Source of the DNA: Comamonas sp. SCN 67-35
GTDB taxonomy: Bacteria; Pseudomonadota; Gammaproteobacteria; Burkholderiales; Burkholderiaceae_C
Direction: 5' to 3'
DNA: 64,000 nt
NCBI GenBank assembly: GCA_001725255.1
Contig: MEFV01000001.1
Coordinates: 1 to 64,000 of the forward strand
Position 1 is the stretch's first letter, and each line of letters opens with the position of its first letter. The position numbers and the translations under genes are program-made. Positions 10,114 to 19,775 of this stretch are shown in pieces. The notes beneath the pieces were generated by a model, which was not told the origin of the DNA, searched no databases, and was given only the letters and a program-made list of their open reading frames with translations.

Positions 10114-10820
10114 ACCGCCCGGACACCATGCCCACGCCCGCTGTCGCCGGCTCTCTCAGCGGCATGTGGCATCTTCTCGTGCGCGATCTGCACATCGCGC
10201 TGCGCAGGCAATCGGACTCCGCGGCCGCCATTGTGTTTTTCTTCATCGTCGTCAGCCTGTTTCCGCTGGGTGTCGGTGGCGAGCCGGAACTGTTGAGAAC
10301 CATCGCCCCGGGCGTCATCTGGGTGGCTGCCCTGCTCGCGGCCATGCTTTCCCTGCCCAGGATGTTCAGCGACGATCACGAGGACGGCACGCTCGAACAG
10401 CTGTTGCTGGCCGCCACGCCGCTTCCGCTGCTGGTCACTTCCAAGGTCTTTGCGCACTGGCTCAGCTCCGGCCTGCTGCTCACGCTGCTGTCGCCGTTGC
10501 TGGCGCTGCAATTCGACCTTCCCGGCAATGCGATGGGGATTCTGCTCGTGTCACTTCTGCTGGGCACGCCGACGCTCAGCCTGATCGGAGCCATCATGTC
10601 CGCGCTGACCCTGGGCGCGCGCGGCGGCGGCGTACTGCTGGCGCTGCTGGTGCTGCCGCTGTACATCCCCGTGCTGGTCTTTGGCGCTGCCGCGGTTCAG
10701 GCCGGCGCATCCAGCCTGGGCGTATCCGCCCATTTCTCCCTCATGGGAGCCATCCTGGCGCTGGCGCTCTTCCTCGGCCCGTGGGCCACCGCATGGGCGC
10801 TGCGCATCTCCGTCGAGTAA
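10110..10820 (+). CDS. ccmB: Heme exporter permease CcmB
   Basis: The membrane subunit paired with CcmA. The 236-residue protein has about six membrane helices and the CcmB hallmark FSDDHEDGTLEQLLL after helix 2. It overlaps ccmA by 4 bases and ends the operon, convergent with dacC. The 14 or so N-terminal residues before the conserved MWHLLVRDL are poorly conserved, so the start may be slightly downstream. Confidence 0.95.
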   Translation: MNRPDTMPTPAVAGSLSGMWHLLVRDLHIALRRQSDSAAAIVFFFIVVSLFPLGVGGEPELLRTIAPGVIWVAALLAAMLSLPRMFSDDHEDGTLEQLLLAATPLPLLVTSKVFAHWLSSGLLLTLLSPLLALQFDLPGNAMGILLVSLLLGTPTLSLIGAIMSALTLGARGGGVLLALLVLPLYIPVLVFGAAAVQAGASSLGVSAHFSLMGAILALALFLGPWATAWALRISVE

Positions 10821-10889
10821 CCGCAGCACGCGGGCGCCAGGAGCGCCTGCGCCCACTGGCTCAAGCGAGCCGATCCTCTTGCGAAGTTC

Positions 10890-12053
10890 CTATTTGATCC
10901 AGAGCCGGATCGCGTCCCATGCCCGGCCAAGAAAACCGGCCTGTTCGACCCCCTCCAGAGCCACCAGAGGAATTTCTGCAATCTTCTGCTCTCCCAGCTT
11001 GACTTGCAGAACACCCACCTCCTGGCCCTTGGCGTAGGGCGCGATCAACGGATCGGGGCGCACCACCTGCGTCGTGATCTTGTCCGAACTGCCCGAGGGG
11101 GCCGACACCACGATGGCCACGTCACGCCCCACCTTGAGAGAGTCCTGCGAGCCCTTCCACAGCTTCGGCGTCGCCACCGGCTGTCCCGCATCAAACAGCT
11201 TGACATCATCAAACGCGGTGTAACCCCAATTGAGGAGCTTTTGGGTTTCATTGCTTCGCGCATTGTCGGAGGCCGCGCCGAGCACGACGGCGATCATCTG
11301 GCGATCGCCCACCTGCGGGAAATTGCGTTTGGCCGTAGCCACCAGGCAGTACCCTGCCGCGGCCGTGTGCCCCGTCTTCAGGCCATCGACCGTCGGATCC
11401 CGGAACAGCAGCACATTGCGATTGTTCGCATTGGACTTCGGGGTGCCCTCGTAACGGTACTGTTTGATGGCAAAGTAATGCATGTACTCAGGGAAATCAT
11501 GCATCAGGCGTTGCGACAGCGTCGCCAGGTCCCGCGCCGTCGTGTAATGCCCCGGCTCCGTCAGCCCTTCGGGATTTTTGTAGGCCGTCCCCTTCATGCC
11601 CAGGGCCTTGGCCTGCTCGTTCATCATCCGGACGAAGTTGTCGGCACTCCCACCGACGCCTTCCGCCAGAGCCATCGACGCGTCATTGCCCGATTGCACG
11701 ATCATGCCCTTGAGCAGATCCTCCACGGGAACCTGCATCTTGGGGTCGATGAACATGCGCGAGCCGGGCATCTTCCACGCGAGTTCACTCACGGGCAAGC
11801 GCTGCTCGAGCGTGATCTTCTTGGCGCGCAAGGCCTCGAAGACCAGGTAGCTGGTCATCAATTTGGTGAGCGACGCGGGCTCGATCTGCGCATCCACGTC
11901 CCTGGAAGCCAGCACCTGCCCCGAGGTCAAATCCATCAACAGATAGTTGCGTGCCGCGATTTCGGGCGGCGCCGGCAACTGTGCCGATGCCAATACCGGT
12001 ACGAGCACAAGTCCGATCAGCAGCTTGCGCAAAGAAGCAGGGAAACATGTCAT
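10890..12053 (-). CDS. dacC: D-alanyl-D-alanine carboxypeptidase (PBP5/6 type)
   Basis: A low-molecular-mass penicillin-binding protein that trims the terminal D-Ala of peptidoglycan pentapeptides. The 387-residue protein has a signal peptide (cut near LASAQ) and catalytic motifs Ser61-x-x-Lys64 (SLTKLM), Ser121-Gly-Asn123 and Lys226-Thr-Gly. A C-terminal beta domain and an amphipathic anchor helix (AWDAIRLWIK) follow. The start at 12053 places the signal peptide directly at the N-terminus; a longer reading overlaps the upstream gene's end. The dacA/dacC distinction cannot be made from sequence alone. Confidence 0.93.
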   Translation of the reverse strand: MTCFPASLRKLLIGLVLVPVLASAQLPAPPEIAARNYLLMDLTSGQVLASRDVDAQIEPASLTKLMTSYLVFEALRAKKITLEQRLPVSELAWKMPGSRMFIDPKMQVPVEDLLKGMIVQSGNDASMALAEGVGGSADNFVRMMNEQAKALGMKGTAYKNPEGLTEPGHYTTARDLATLSQRLMHDFPEYMHYFAIKQYRYEGTPKSNANNRNVLLFRDPTVDGLKTGHTAAAGYCLVATAKRNFPQVGDRQMIAVVLGAASDNARSNETQKLLNWGYTAFDDVKLFDAGQPVATPKLWKGSQDSLKVGRDVAIVVSAPSGSSDKITTQVVRPDPLIAPYAKGQEVGVLQVKLGEQKIAEIPLVALEGVEQAGFLGRAWDAIRLWIK

Positions 12054-12132
12054 GAGAAGCAACGCCCGATGCCACCACCGGGTGCATTGATGAGTTGAAG
12101 GAAGGCGCCTTGCGCCCGCGTCGGCGGGAACA

Positions 12133-12777
12133 TCAACATGCAGCATGCAGATGGCGCGCCACCAGGCCCTTGAGCAGGGGCAATTGTCCGTGAAAGAAAT
12201 GTTCGCCGCCGGGGACAACGGTTACAGGCAGTAGCTGCGGCCTCGCCCAATCGAGCACGGCGGCGAGCGGCACCACATCATCGCTTTCGCCGTGGATGAC
12301 GAGCGTGCGCATGCGCGCCGCCTCAGGCACCTGCGCAACCTCGAAGTTGCTCGCCGCCGTTCCGACCAGCACCGCATGCGTGGGTTCACGCGCCGCCCAG
12401 AGGGTCCGAAGCGCATGGCTGGTCACGAACGCGCCAAAGGAAAAACCCGCCAGGGCCAGCGGGCCGTCCGGAGCGACCTGCCGCACCACGTCGAGCATGT
12501 CCTGCAACTCCCCTTGCCCCGCATCGTATGTGCCGCCCGAGGCTCCAACCCCGCGGAAATTGAACCGCACAGCCACAAAGCCGCAGGCGACGAAAGCGCG
12601 CGCAAGCGTTTGCACCACCTTGTTGTCCATCGTGCCGCCAAACAAGGGGTGGGGGTGTGCAATCACGGCCACCCCGCGCTGCGGCACGCCGGCATCGGGC
12701 AGGCCGCGGACGGCCTCGATGGAACCTGCGCTTCCCTTCAGATCAAGGCGTTGCAATTGCACTGTTTCCACTCTCAA
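12133..12777 (-). CDS. Alpha/beta hydrolase
   Basis: A 214-residue cytoplasmic alpha/beta-hydrolase of the small 'KANL3/Tex30-dienelactone hydrolase-like' type. Visible features are the HPHPLFGGTMDNKVV segment near residue 41, the nucleophile elbow GFSFGA (Ser113), a likely acid in HGESDDVVP (Asp166 or Asp167) and the catalytic His193 in GGEHFF. The natural substrate is unknown. It lies between the ferredoxin-like gene and dacC on the same strand with short gaps. Confidence 0.85.
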   Translation of the reverse strand: MRVETVQLQRLDLKGSAGSIEAVRGLPDAGVPQRGVAVIAHPHPLFGGTMDNKVVQTLARAFVACGFVAVRFNFRGVGASGGTYDAGQGELQDMLDVVRQVAPDGPLALAGFSFGAFVTSHALRTLWAAREPTHAVLVGTAASNFEVAQVPEAARMRTLVIHGESDDVVPLAAVLDWARPQLLPVTVVPGGEHFFHGQLPLLKGLVARHLHAAC

Positions 12778-12825
12778 AAGATGAGCTTCTCGCGCCCGTC
12801 ACACAAAGAAAGAGATACAAATTCA

Positions 12826-13173
12826 TCATCTTCCTATATCTGGAGCAAGCAGCAAGCGTTCTACGGCGACTCCACGCTTCAGATGCGACTCGACAATCTC
12901 GTCGATATCCGTCTGATCGACGTAGGTGTACCAGACTCCCTCCGGGTAGACCACCGCCACCGGCGCGCCGGCGCATCGATTCATGCACCCGGCCTTGTTC
13001 ACCCGCACTTTGCCCACGCCCGCCAGGCCTTCTTCCTTGACCCGCCTCTTGCAGTGCTCATACGCTTGCTGCGCGCCATGCTGTGCGCAGCAATATTCGC
13101 CGTTGTCACGCTGGTTCAGACAAAAAAAGATGTGCCGTTGATAGTACGGCTGCGGGGTTTCGCTCATGATCAT
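12826..13173 (-). CDS. [2Fe-2S] ferredoxin-like protein (thioredoxin-fold)
   Basis: A 115-residue protein of the thioredoxin-like [2Fe-2S] ferredoxin family. The likely cluster ligands are Cys18 (FFCLNQ), one of Cys28/Cys29 (GEYCC), Cys63 and Cys67 (AGCMNRC), the pattern C-x(9-10)-C-x(34-35)-C-x3-C. The start may be ATG at 13173 or, more in line with homologues, the ATG at 13167 (MSETPQ). It follows the HemJ-like gene closely (18 bases). Electron partner unknown. Confidence 0.85.
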   Translation of the reverse strand: MIMSETPQPYYQRHIFFCLNQRDNGEYCCAQHGAQQAYEHCKRRVKEEGLAGVGKVRVNKAGCMNRCAGAPVAVVYPEGVWYTYVDQTDIDEIVESHLKRGVAVERLLLAPDIGR

Positions 13174-13191
13174 GAATTGTAGGAAGTGTGC

Positions 13192-13620
13192 TCAGAACGG
13201 TTTGACCACGACAAGAATGACCACGACCACCAACATGAGCACGGGGAGTTCGTTGAACCAGCGGTACCAGCGATGCCCGTGAGGAACATGACCCATCGCA
13301 AGCCGGTGCAGTTCCAGCGCGCACACCGCGTGATAGCCAATGATCAAAACCACCACCAGCAGTTTGGCGTGCAACCAACCGTTGCCCGGCCCCTGTCCGA
13401 TACCGTAACCCAGCCACAGCCAGAACCCCAGAACCACCGCCGGAACCGCCAGCATGGTCATGAAGCGCAAAAGCTTGCGCCCCATCAGCACCAGCCGCTC
13501 CCGCTCGGCCACGGAACCCGGCGCGACCATGGCCAGATTCACGAAGATCCGCGGCAGATAGAACAGGCCCGCAAACCAGCTCACGACAAAGACGATATGA
13601 AAAGACTTCACCCAGAGCAT
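13192..13620 (-). CDS. hemJ: Protoporphyrinogen IX oxidase HemJ-like (CopD/UPF0093 family)
   Basis: A 142-residue membrane protein of the HemJ family, which oxidises protoporphyrinogen IX late in heme synthesis. It has four membrane helices and the conserved N-terminus LWVKSFHIVFVVSWFAGLFY with His8, followed by LPRIFV. A relation to the broader CopD family explains older names. A heme-synthesis role would suit the nearby ccm operon, but they are not co-transcribed. Confidence 0.85.
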   Translation of the reverse strand: MLWVKSFHIVFVVSWFAGLFYLPRIFVNLAMVAPGSVAERERLVLMGRKLLRFMTMLAVPAVVLGFWLWLGYGIGQGPGNGWLHAKLLVVVLIIGYHAVCALELHRLAMGHVPHGHRWYRWFNELPVLMLVVVVILVVVKPF

Positions 13621-13637
13621 GGTCGGCGTGATCCATC

Positions 13638-13663
13638 AAAAAAAGCCCGGCATGCTGCCGGGC
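13638..13663 (-). terminator. Rho-independent terminator downstream of tRNA-Arg
   Basis: On the minus strand GCCCGGCAGCATGCCGGGC forms a 7-8 bp GC stem and is followed by seven T residues. It lies 135 bases beyond the 3' end of tRNA-Arg, just ahead of the hemJ start, so it should end the tRNA transcript and insulate hemJ. Confidence 0.8.
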
Positions 13664-13798
13664 GGACAAGCCTTTCGTCGCATCGCTGCACACGAAGGCC
13701 CCGCTCAGGGAGGAAAAGCGGGGGGTGGAAAGCCACCCGCAGCCAATCTAGCACCCTCAAACCCACGCCGCAAGTGCGTGGCCATCCCAGGCCATCGA

Positions 13799-13875
13799 TG
13801 GCCTGCCCGGAGGGACTTGAACCCCCGACCTATTGCTTAGAAGGCAATTGCTCTATCCAGTTGAGCTACGGGCAG
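13799..13875 (-). tRNA. tRNA-Arg (anticodon TCT)
   Basis: A complete 77-base cloverleaf on the minus strand. The 7-bp acceptor stem pairs CTGCCCG with CGGGCAG. The D arm contains GCTCAACTGGATAGAGC. The anticodon loop CTTCTAA gives anticodon TCT (complement at 13839-13841). The T arm contains GGTTCAAGTCC. The 3' CCA is encoded (13801-13799). It reads AGA codons, which are rare in such GC-rich DNA. Confidence 0.95.
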
Positions 13876-13912
13876 AAACGGCGCGCATCATAGTGCGTGG
13901 CACCCTGGATTT

Positions 13913-16276
13913 TCAGCTCAACAGGCGCTCCGGATTGGCGTTGAGCTTGGCTACCACATTGCGTGTCGCACGCACCGTGATGCCTTCGACATCCTGCGGC
14001 GTAAGCAGCCGCGCCTGCATGTAGGCGGCCAGGCGCCGCACCTGAAACAGATAATTCTGGCCGCTGGGCGCTATCAGCAGATGAAGCTGCTTGCGCTGGC
14101 TGTGCCACACGTACTGCACGCGGGCAGTGCCTCCATTGTGATCCAGCGTGTACCACGTGCCCAGAGGCAGCTCGTGCGCGCGCTTGAGCGCCTCGCTTTG
14201 CACCGGAGCATCCGTATCCGGTATCACGTCAATGGCCGAGGCATCGATGCCCAGCAGCAGTTCGATGTTTTCAGCGTTCAGCGGAATGTCTCCCAGGCTT
14301 TCATCGCTGATGAACTCTTCCAGATTGGCCAGACGCTTGGCCATGTCGTCGATGCGTGACTGTTCGATGGTCGCGGTTTTCGAGATGAACGCTTCCGCCA
14401 GGGTATCGGTCAGCACCTTGATCTGGCTATCCTGTTTCCCTCCGTCGATCCCGATCAGCGCAAGACCACGACGCAGGCGCTCGAGAATACCCGGAAGCAT
14501 CTGAATCACCTGGTTGCGCTCGGTACGATTGGGCTTGGCGCCGGAGGCCCACACCAGGTCTGCCGCCACCCGTTTGTACTGGGCCGTTTCCTTGTCCTGC
14601 GCCCCATACTTCACGGCCGCCATCGCCAGCACCTCGGCCCATGACTTGAACAGGAAGTCACGTATTTCATCGCGTACCGGCATGTCCCGCAGCATGGTGC
14701 GCAGCTCGATCGTGAACTGGACGGTCAGCGTCTCCTTCTGCTCCATCTGCTGGGCGACGCCGACGATCTCGGATGCGGTCTTCTGCGTCTGCGCCAGGGA
14801 TGACGCCAGGAATTTCTCGAACTCGTCGTAGACGATCTGAAACACCTTGCTGCCGGTCTCCGGGTACTGCTCCACCACCTGGACCACGCGGCGGATTTCC
14901 TTTTCCAGCGTGCTGCCGTTGATGGCATTGGCGTCAAAGCCCAGGACGCATGAACCCATGCGGTCGATCAGCTTGCGCGCCGGATGGTCGGCCTTGTGGA
15001 AGAACTCCGGCTCCGCCAGCGCCACACGCAGCACCGGCACCTGCAATCGCGCAAACCAGACGCGCACCGAGGGCGGTATGCGATCTTCATCCAGAATGCT
15101 CTGGAACATCAAGGCAACGATCTCGATGATCGCCTTTTCGCTGGCGGTCGCAGCCTTTTCCTTGAGTTCCGTTGCGCGCTGGCGCACCTCCGTGGCCGCC
15201 TGGGACACGGCAATGGGGGCATAGGCGGAAACCAGCACGCGCGGTCCGCCGCCATAGAAGGCATTGGCCTGCACCTGCATCGTGCCCAATGCCTGAGTCA
15301 GCGCCATGGTCGCCGGTGGCGCCTGCACCGGATTGAACCCGGTGGATGTCTGAACCAGAAGATGCTGCAGCTGCAGCATGACCTCTTCCGCGCGCTGTCG
15401 CGTCATGTCCAGCTGAGACCAGCCATAGGCCTGGCTCGGCGCGGAGTCCACGGCACCGCCCACCCCCTGCGCCATGGCAGAAGGCATGTACATACCAGGC
15501 CCGCCGTGCATCCCCTGCAGCCCGCTGGTCAAGGCACCATAGCCGGATGCCGCCTGCTGCGTGCCCGATGCCGCACCGGTCAACCCACGCTGGCCACCAC
15601 CGGAAGGACGCACCACCCGGGTACGCAGCGCTGCAAGGTCAGGCACCTGGTGATCGTCATAAAGGCGGCCCACCTCTTCAAAAGCAGGGACGATCGCGGC
15701 AATCAGCACGCCTTCAAGCTTATCGAACACCAGATCGAGCTCATCACGGGTCAAGCCCGCCTCAAACCACTGGTCGACGAGGGCCAGGCACGCCACCTCG
15801 GGCAACAGAATGTCGCCCGCTTCAAGTTCCTGCCCCTGAAGATACTTGGTGCGCTGGCGAACCGCCTCCAGCGTGTTATTTGCCTTGGCGGTAATGGCCC
15901 GCGCCAGGCGCGCGCCGAGGAGCCGATTCTCCACGGCCTCCTCGCTGACGAGCTGAAGGCCATCCAGCTCCGCATCGGCCAGCCGGCTTGGCCGGGCCGC
16001 ATCGCCCCGGAGCGCTGCCGCTTCGCTGGAGCGCCACGCTTTCGTCACCCCATCGATCCATGCCTGCCGGTACGTGCGGTAATGCAGCCAGGTGTCGCGC
16101 CGGCGTTGCATGACCTGGTGCGTGGCCACCTCGCTGACCAGTTCGGTCAATGCGCCATACAGCGACTTGTCGATTCCCGGAAGGCTTTCGCACAGGCTCT
16201 GCACGAAGCGCTGACGTGCGGTGGCCGCAAGTTCCCGGGAATGATGGTGCGTCTGAATTGGAACCATGGGACTCAC
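13913..16276 (-). CDS. DUF1631 family protein
   Basis: A 787-residue largely cytoplasmic protein of the DUF1631 family, common in beta- and gammaproteobacteria; function unknown. The N-terminal third is helical (RDTWLHYRTYRQAWID region). A Gly/Ala/Met-rich low-complexity linker lies at about residues 230-290, then a long helical central part, and a C-terminal beta-rich module (LPLGTWYTLDHNGGTARVQY) resembling PilZ-like barrels. The listed start is GTG; an ATG nine bases in (16267) is equally plausible. No signal peptide or membrane helix is seen. Confidence 0.85.
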   Translation of the reverse strand: MSPMVPIQTHHHSRELAATARQRFVQSLCESLPGIDKSLYGALTELVSEVATHQVMQRRRDTWLHYRTYRQAWIDGVTKAWRSSEAAALRGDAARPSRLADAELDGLQLVSEEAVENRLLGARLARAITAKANNTLEAVRQRTKYLQGQELEAGDILLPEVACLALVDQWFEAGLTRDELDLVFDKLEGVLIAAIVPAFEEVGRLYDDHQVPDLAALRTRVVRPSGGGQRGLTGAASGTQQAASGYGALTSGLQGMHGGPGMYMPSAMAQGVGGAVDSAPSQAYGWSQLDMTRQRAEEVMLQLQHLLVQTSTGFNPVQAPPATMALTQALGTMQVQANAFYGGGPRVLVSAYAPIAVSQAATEVRQRATELKEKAATASEKAIIEIVALMFQSILDEDRIPPSVRVWFARLQVPVLRVALAEPEFFHKADHPARKLIDRMGSCVLGFDANAINGSTLEKEIRRVVQVVEQYPETGSKVFQIVYDEFEKFLASSLAQTQKTASEIVGVAQQMEQKETLTVQFTIELRTMLRDMPVRDEIRDFLFKSWAEVLAMAAVKYGAQDKETAQYKRVAADLVWASGAKPNRTERNQVIQMLPGILERLRRGLALIGIDGGKQDSQIKVLTDTLAEAFISKTATIEQSRIDDMAKRLANLEEFISDESLGDIPLNAENIELLLGIDASAIDVIPDTDAPVQSEALKRAHELPLGTWYTLDHNGGTARVQYVWHSQRKQLHLLIAPSGQNYLFQVRRLAAYMQARLLTPQDVEGITVRATRNVVAKLNANPERLLS

Positions 16277-16346
16277 ATGTTAGCCGCTCAGCGGGGAAAC
16301 CGGCTCCGGCTGCCAAGTCGCGCAGATGACACCCACCAATCAGGCA

Positions 16347-17300
16347 TCAGACCACGGCACCGGCATTCGGATCGTTGGAATCGCCATCCTTGCGCACATG
16401 CACCTTGGCGAGGTCTTCGCGCTTGACGCCCAGCCACATGGCAATGGCCGCCGCAACGAACACGGACGAGTAGATACCGAACAGAATGCCGATGGTGAGC
16501 GCCAGGGCGAAGTAGTGCAGGCTCTGTCCCCCGAAGAAGAACATGGAGAGCACCATGGCCTCGGTGGAGGCGTGAGTGATCACGGTGCGGCTCATCGTGC
16601 TGGTGATGCCGTGGTCGATCACCTCATGTGGCGTGAGCTTGCGGAATTTGCGGAAGGCTTCGCGGATCCGGTCGAAAATCACGACCGATTCGTTGACCGA
16701 ATAGCCCAGCACCGCGAGCACCCCGGCCAGCACCGAAAGTGAAAACTCCCACTGAAAGAATGCAAAGAATCCGAGAATGATGACCACGTCATGCAGGTTC
16801 GCGATGATGCCGGCCACACCGAACTTCCATTCGAAGCGGATGGACAGGTAGATGACGATGCCCAGCACCACCATGCCCAGCGCCATCAGCCCTCCGTGCA
16901 CCAGTTCATCGCCCACCTGCGGTCCGACGAACTCGGTGCGCCTGAGCTGCACCTTCGGCTCCTGCGCGCGCAGGGCCGTCATGACGCTCTCGCTCTGCTG
17001 CGCCGACGTCACGCCCTTTTGCACCGGCAGACGGATCATCACGTCGCGCGAGGTGCCGAAGTTCTGCACGATGACGTCCTGATAGCCGAGCGAGGAAACC
17101 GCATCGCGTACCTTGCCGATGTCGGCGGTCTGTTCATAGGCCACCTCCATGACGGTGCCGCCCGTGAATTCCACCGACAGGTGCAGCCCACGGGTGAGCA
17201 GGAAGAAAACGGCCAGGGCAAAGGTCACGAAGGAAATCACGTTGAAAATCAACGCGTACTTCATGAACGGGATGTCCTTGCGGATGCGGAAAAATTCCAT
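16347..17300 (-). CDS. secF: Protein translocase subunit SecF
   Basis: The partner of SecD in the RND-like SecDF complex, which uses proton-motive force to pull translocating proteins into the periplasm. The 317-residue protein starts MEFFRIRKDIPFMKYALIFN, has six membrane helices, a periplasmic P1-like domain and the conserved GYSVNESVVIFDRIRE segment in helix 4-5. It follows secD with a 17-base gap and ends the yajC-secD-secF operon. Confidence 0.97.
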   Translation of the reverse strand: MEFFRIRKDIPFMKYALIFNVISFVTFALAVFFLLTRGLHLSVEFTGGTVMEVAYEQTADIGKVRDAVSSLGYQDVIVQNFGTSRDVMIRLPVQKGVTSAQQSESVMTALRAQEPKVQLRRTEFVGPQVGDELVHGGLMALGMVVLGIVIYLSIRFEWKFGVAGIIANLHDVVIILGFFAFFQWEFSLSVLAGVLAVLGYSVNESVVIFDRIREAFRKFRKLTPHEVIDHGITSTMSRTVITHASTEAMVLSMFFFGGQSLHYFALALTIGILFGIYSSVFVAAAIAMWLGVKREDLAKVHVRKDGDSNDPNAGAVV

Positions 17301-17317
17301 GGTGCGTCTACCTCAGC

Positions 17318-19219
17318 TCAATTGTTGTAGCCGCGGCCGGCCACGGAACGCAGTTCCGAGCCATCTTCCGGCTTCCAGATCTGGCCGATCGAGATGCTCT
17401 TGAGCTTCTTGCGTCGCCCATACCAGAGATTGACGATCCCGCGCGAGAAGAACACGGCCGAAAACATGCTCGTCAGGATGCCGATGCAGTGCACCACGGC
17501 GAAACCGCGCACCGGGCCGGAACCGAACGCCAGCAGCGCCAGACCCGCGATCAAGGTGGTGACGTTGGAGTCCAGGATCGTGGCCCACGCATTTTCATAA
17601 CCGGCATGAATGGCCGTCTGCGGAGAGACACCCGCGCGCAACTCCTCGCGAATACGCTCGTTGATGAGCACGTTCGAGTCGATGGCAACACCCAGGGCCA
17701 GCGCCATGGCGGCAATGCCCGGCAGGGTGAGCGTGGCCTGCAGCATGGACAGAATGGCGATGAGGAGCAGCACGTTCACCGACAGCGCCAGCGTGGAAAA
17801 GAGACCGAACAGCAGATAATACACGCACATGAAGATCGCAATCACCGCCATGCCCCAGACCACGGAGTGAATGCCGCGCTGGATGTTGTCGGCGCCCAGG
17901 CTCGGGCCTATGGTGTATTCCTCGATGATCTCCATCGGCGCGGCCAGCGAGCCGGCGCGCAGCAGCAGCGCGGTGTCGTTGGCCTCCATCGTCGTCATGC
18001 GGCCCGAGATCTGCACGCGCCCGCCGCCGATTTCGGTGCGGATCACCGGCGCCGTCACAACCTCGCCCTTGCCCTTTTCAAACAGGATGATGGCCATGCG
18101 CTTGCCGACGTTGTCACGCGTGACGTCCTTGAAGATGCGCGATCCCTTGGCATCGAGCGTCAGGTTGACCGTGGGCTCCTGCGTCTGGTTGTCGAAACCG
18201 GGCTGCGCATCGGTCAGGTTCTCGCCCGTCAGAATCACCTGTTTCTTGACCACCACGGGCTGCTGGTTGCGGTCCAGGTATTTCTCGTCGCCGAACGGCA
18301 CCGGGCCGCTGCCGAGTTCGGCGGCGCGCCCCTCGGTGCTTTCATCGACCATGCGGATTTCCAGCGTCGCCGTGCGCCCGAGGATTTCCTTGGCCTTGGC
18401 CGTGTCCTGCACGCCGGGCAGCTGCACCACGATGCGGTCCAGCCCCTGCTGCTGGATCACCGGCTCGGCCACGCCCAGCTCGTTGATGCGGTTGTGCAGG
18501 GTGACGATATTCTGCTTGAGCGCCTGCTCCTGCACCTTGCGCAGCGATTCCGGCTTGATCATCGCGGTCAGCAGCTGACCATCGCCATCGGGGCTGCTGG
18601 TGACCTGCAGATCGGGGAACTGGTCGGCAATCAGGTTGCGCGCGGCCGTCACGGTCGCTTCATCGCGCAGGCGGATACGTATCGTCTGGCCCTCGCGCGT
18701 GATGCCGCCGTGGCGCAGGTTCTTCTCGCGCAGCGAGGTGCGCAAGTCTCCCGCGTAGGACTCGGCCTTCTTGGTGAGCGCGGCCTGCATGTCCACCTGC
18801 AGCATGAAATGCACGCCGCCGCGCAAGTCCAGACCCAGGTACATCGGCCGCGCGTTGATGGCCGTCAACCAGTCGGGCGAGCGCGAGACCAGGTTGAGCG
18901 CCACGATATAGGGCGGATCGGATGGATCGGGAATCAGCGCCTTCTCGATCGCATCCTTGGCCTTGAGCTGGTCGTCGGGCGTGTCGAAACGCGCCCGCAC
19001 CGAGGTGCCTTCGAGCACTACCGAGTCCGACGTCAGCCCCGCCGCCTTGACCACCTGCTGCACGCGTTCGAGCACGGCCGTGTCGACCTTGATCGTCGCC
19101 TTGCCGGAAGAAACCTGCACCGCAGGCGCTTCGCCATAAAAATTGGGCAACGTGTACAACGCCGCAACGAGCAGCGCGACCACGATGATCACGTACTTCC
19201 AAGCCGGATAACGGTTCAT
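17318..19219 (-). CDS. secD: Protein translocase subunit SecD
   Basis: SecD, 633 residues, the usual length for a stand-alone SecD. It begins MNRYPAWKYVIIVVALLVAA (first membrane helix) and has the large periplasmic P1 head with the LGLDLRGGVHFMLQVD motif. Five C-terminal membrane helices carry the conserved GVAIDSNVLINERIREEL segment. It sits between yajC and secF, the standard operon order. Confidence 0.97.
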   Translation of the reverse strand: MNRYPAWKYVIIVVALLVAALYTLPNFYGEAPAVQVSSGKATIKVDTAVLERVQQVVKAAGLTSDSVVLEGTSVRARFDTPDDQLKAKDAIEKALIPDPSDPPYIVALNLVSRSPDWLTAINARPMYLGLDLRGGVHFMLQVDMQAALTKKAESYAGDLRTSLREKNLRHGGITREGQTIRIRLRDEATVTAARNLIADQFPDLQVTSSPDGDGQLLTAMIKPESLRKVQEQALKQNIVTLHNRINELGVAEPVIQQQGLDRIVVQLPGVQDTAKAKEILGRTATLEIRMVDESTEGRAAELGSGPVPFGDEKYLDRNQQPVVVKKQVILTGENLTDAQPGFDNQTQEPTVNLTLDAKGSRIFKDVTRDNVGKRMAIILFEKGKGEVVTAPVIRTEIGGGRVQISGRMTTMEANDTALLLRAGSLAAPMEIIEEYTIGPSLGADNIQRGIHSVVWGMAVIAIFMCVYYLLFGLFSTLALSVNVLLLIAILSMLQATLTLPGIAAMALALGVAIDSNVLINERIREELRAGVSPQTAIHAGYENAWATILDSNVTTLIAGLALLAFGSGPVRGFAVVHCIGILTSMFSAVFFSRGIVNLWYGRRKKLKSISIGQIWKPEDGSELRSVAGRGYNN

Positions 19220-19268
19220 TTCGTGCTCTCAAAGCGTGGCCGGGCCACGCAGCGCCATGGGGCGCGGC

Positions 19269-19604
19269 TTACTTGATCGTGCCCTTGGGCAGGACCTGCG
19301 AAACGGCACTGCGCTGCACCTGCACCTCGACGCCCTCGGCGATCTCCACATGCAGGGTGCTCTCGTTGATGCGCGTGACCTTGCCCAGCACACCACCGGC
19401 CGTCGCCACCTCATCGCCCTTGGCGAGCGCCTCGATCATCGCGCGATGCTCTTTCTGCTTCTTCATCTGCGGGCGGATCATGATGAAGTAAAGCACCACG
19501 AACATCAGCACCAGGGGCAGCATGCCTCCGAGCGAGGACATGAGATCGCCGCCACCGGCTGCGGCGGCGGGGGCGGTTTGGGCGTAAGCGGAAGAAATCA
19601 GCAC
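19269..19604 (-). CDS. yajC: Preprotein translocase subunit YajC
   Basis: A small single-span membrane protein of the SecDF-YajC complex. I chose the GTG at 19604, which has a GGAG sequence about seven bases upstream and gives 111 residues, the family size; a longer reading of 145 residues has no homology at its front. The membrane helix (LMFVVLYFIMIRPQMKKQKEH) and the C-terminal beta domain ending LPKGTIK are typical. Confidence 0.93.
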   Translation of the reverse strand: MLISSAYAQTAPAAAAGGGDLMSSLGGMLPLVLMFVVLYFIMIRPQMKKQKEHRAMIEALAKGDEVATAGGVLGKVTRINESTLHVEIAEGVEVQVQRSAVSQVLPKGTIK

Positions 19605-19775
19605 GGGAAAGCTCCAGAATGGGCAATGGGGCGCCGACACACGGGCCTTGCCGGGCGGGCACGGCGCGTGGCGGTGAACTGGTAATTGTATTCGGCGCCC
19701 GCCCACGGACCGCCACGACGAGGTCGGCCGCGCGGCGATGGAATCCGGGTTTCTAATAAAACCCGGTTGAAAACC

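Noticed and set aside
10821..10870. GC-rich hairpin between ccmB and dacC as a terminator
   Set aside because: Stem possible but no T-run on either strand; cannot be told from random GC-rich folding.
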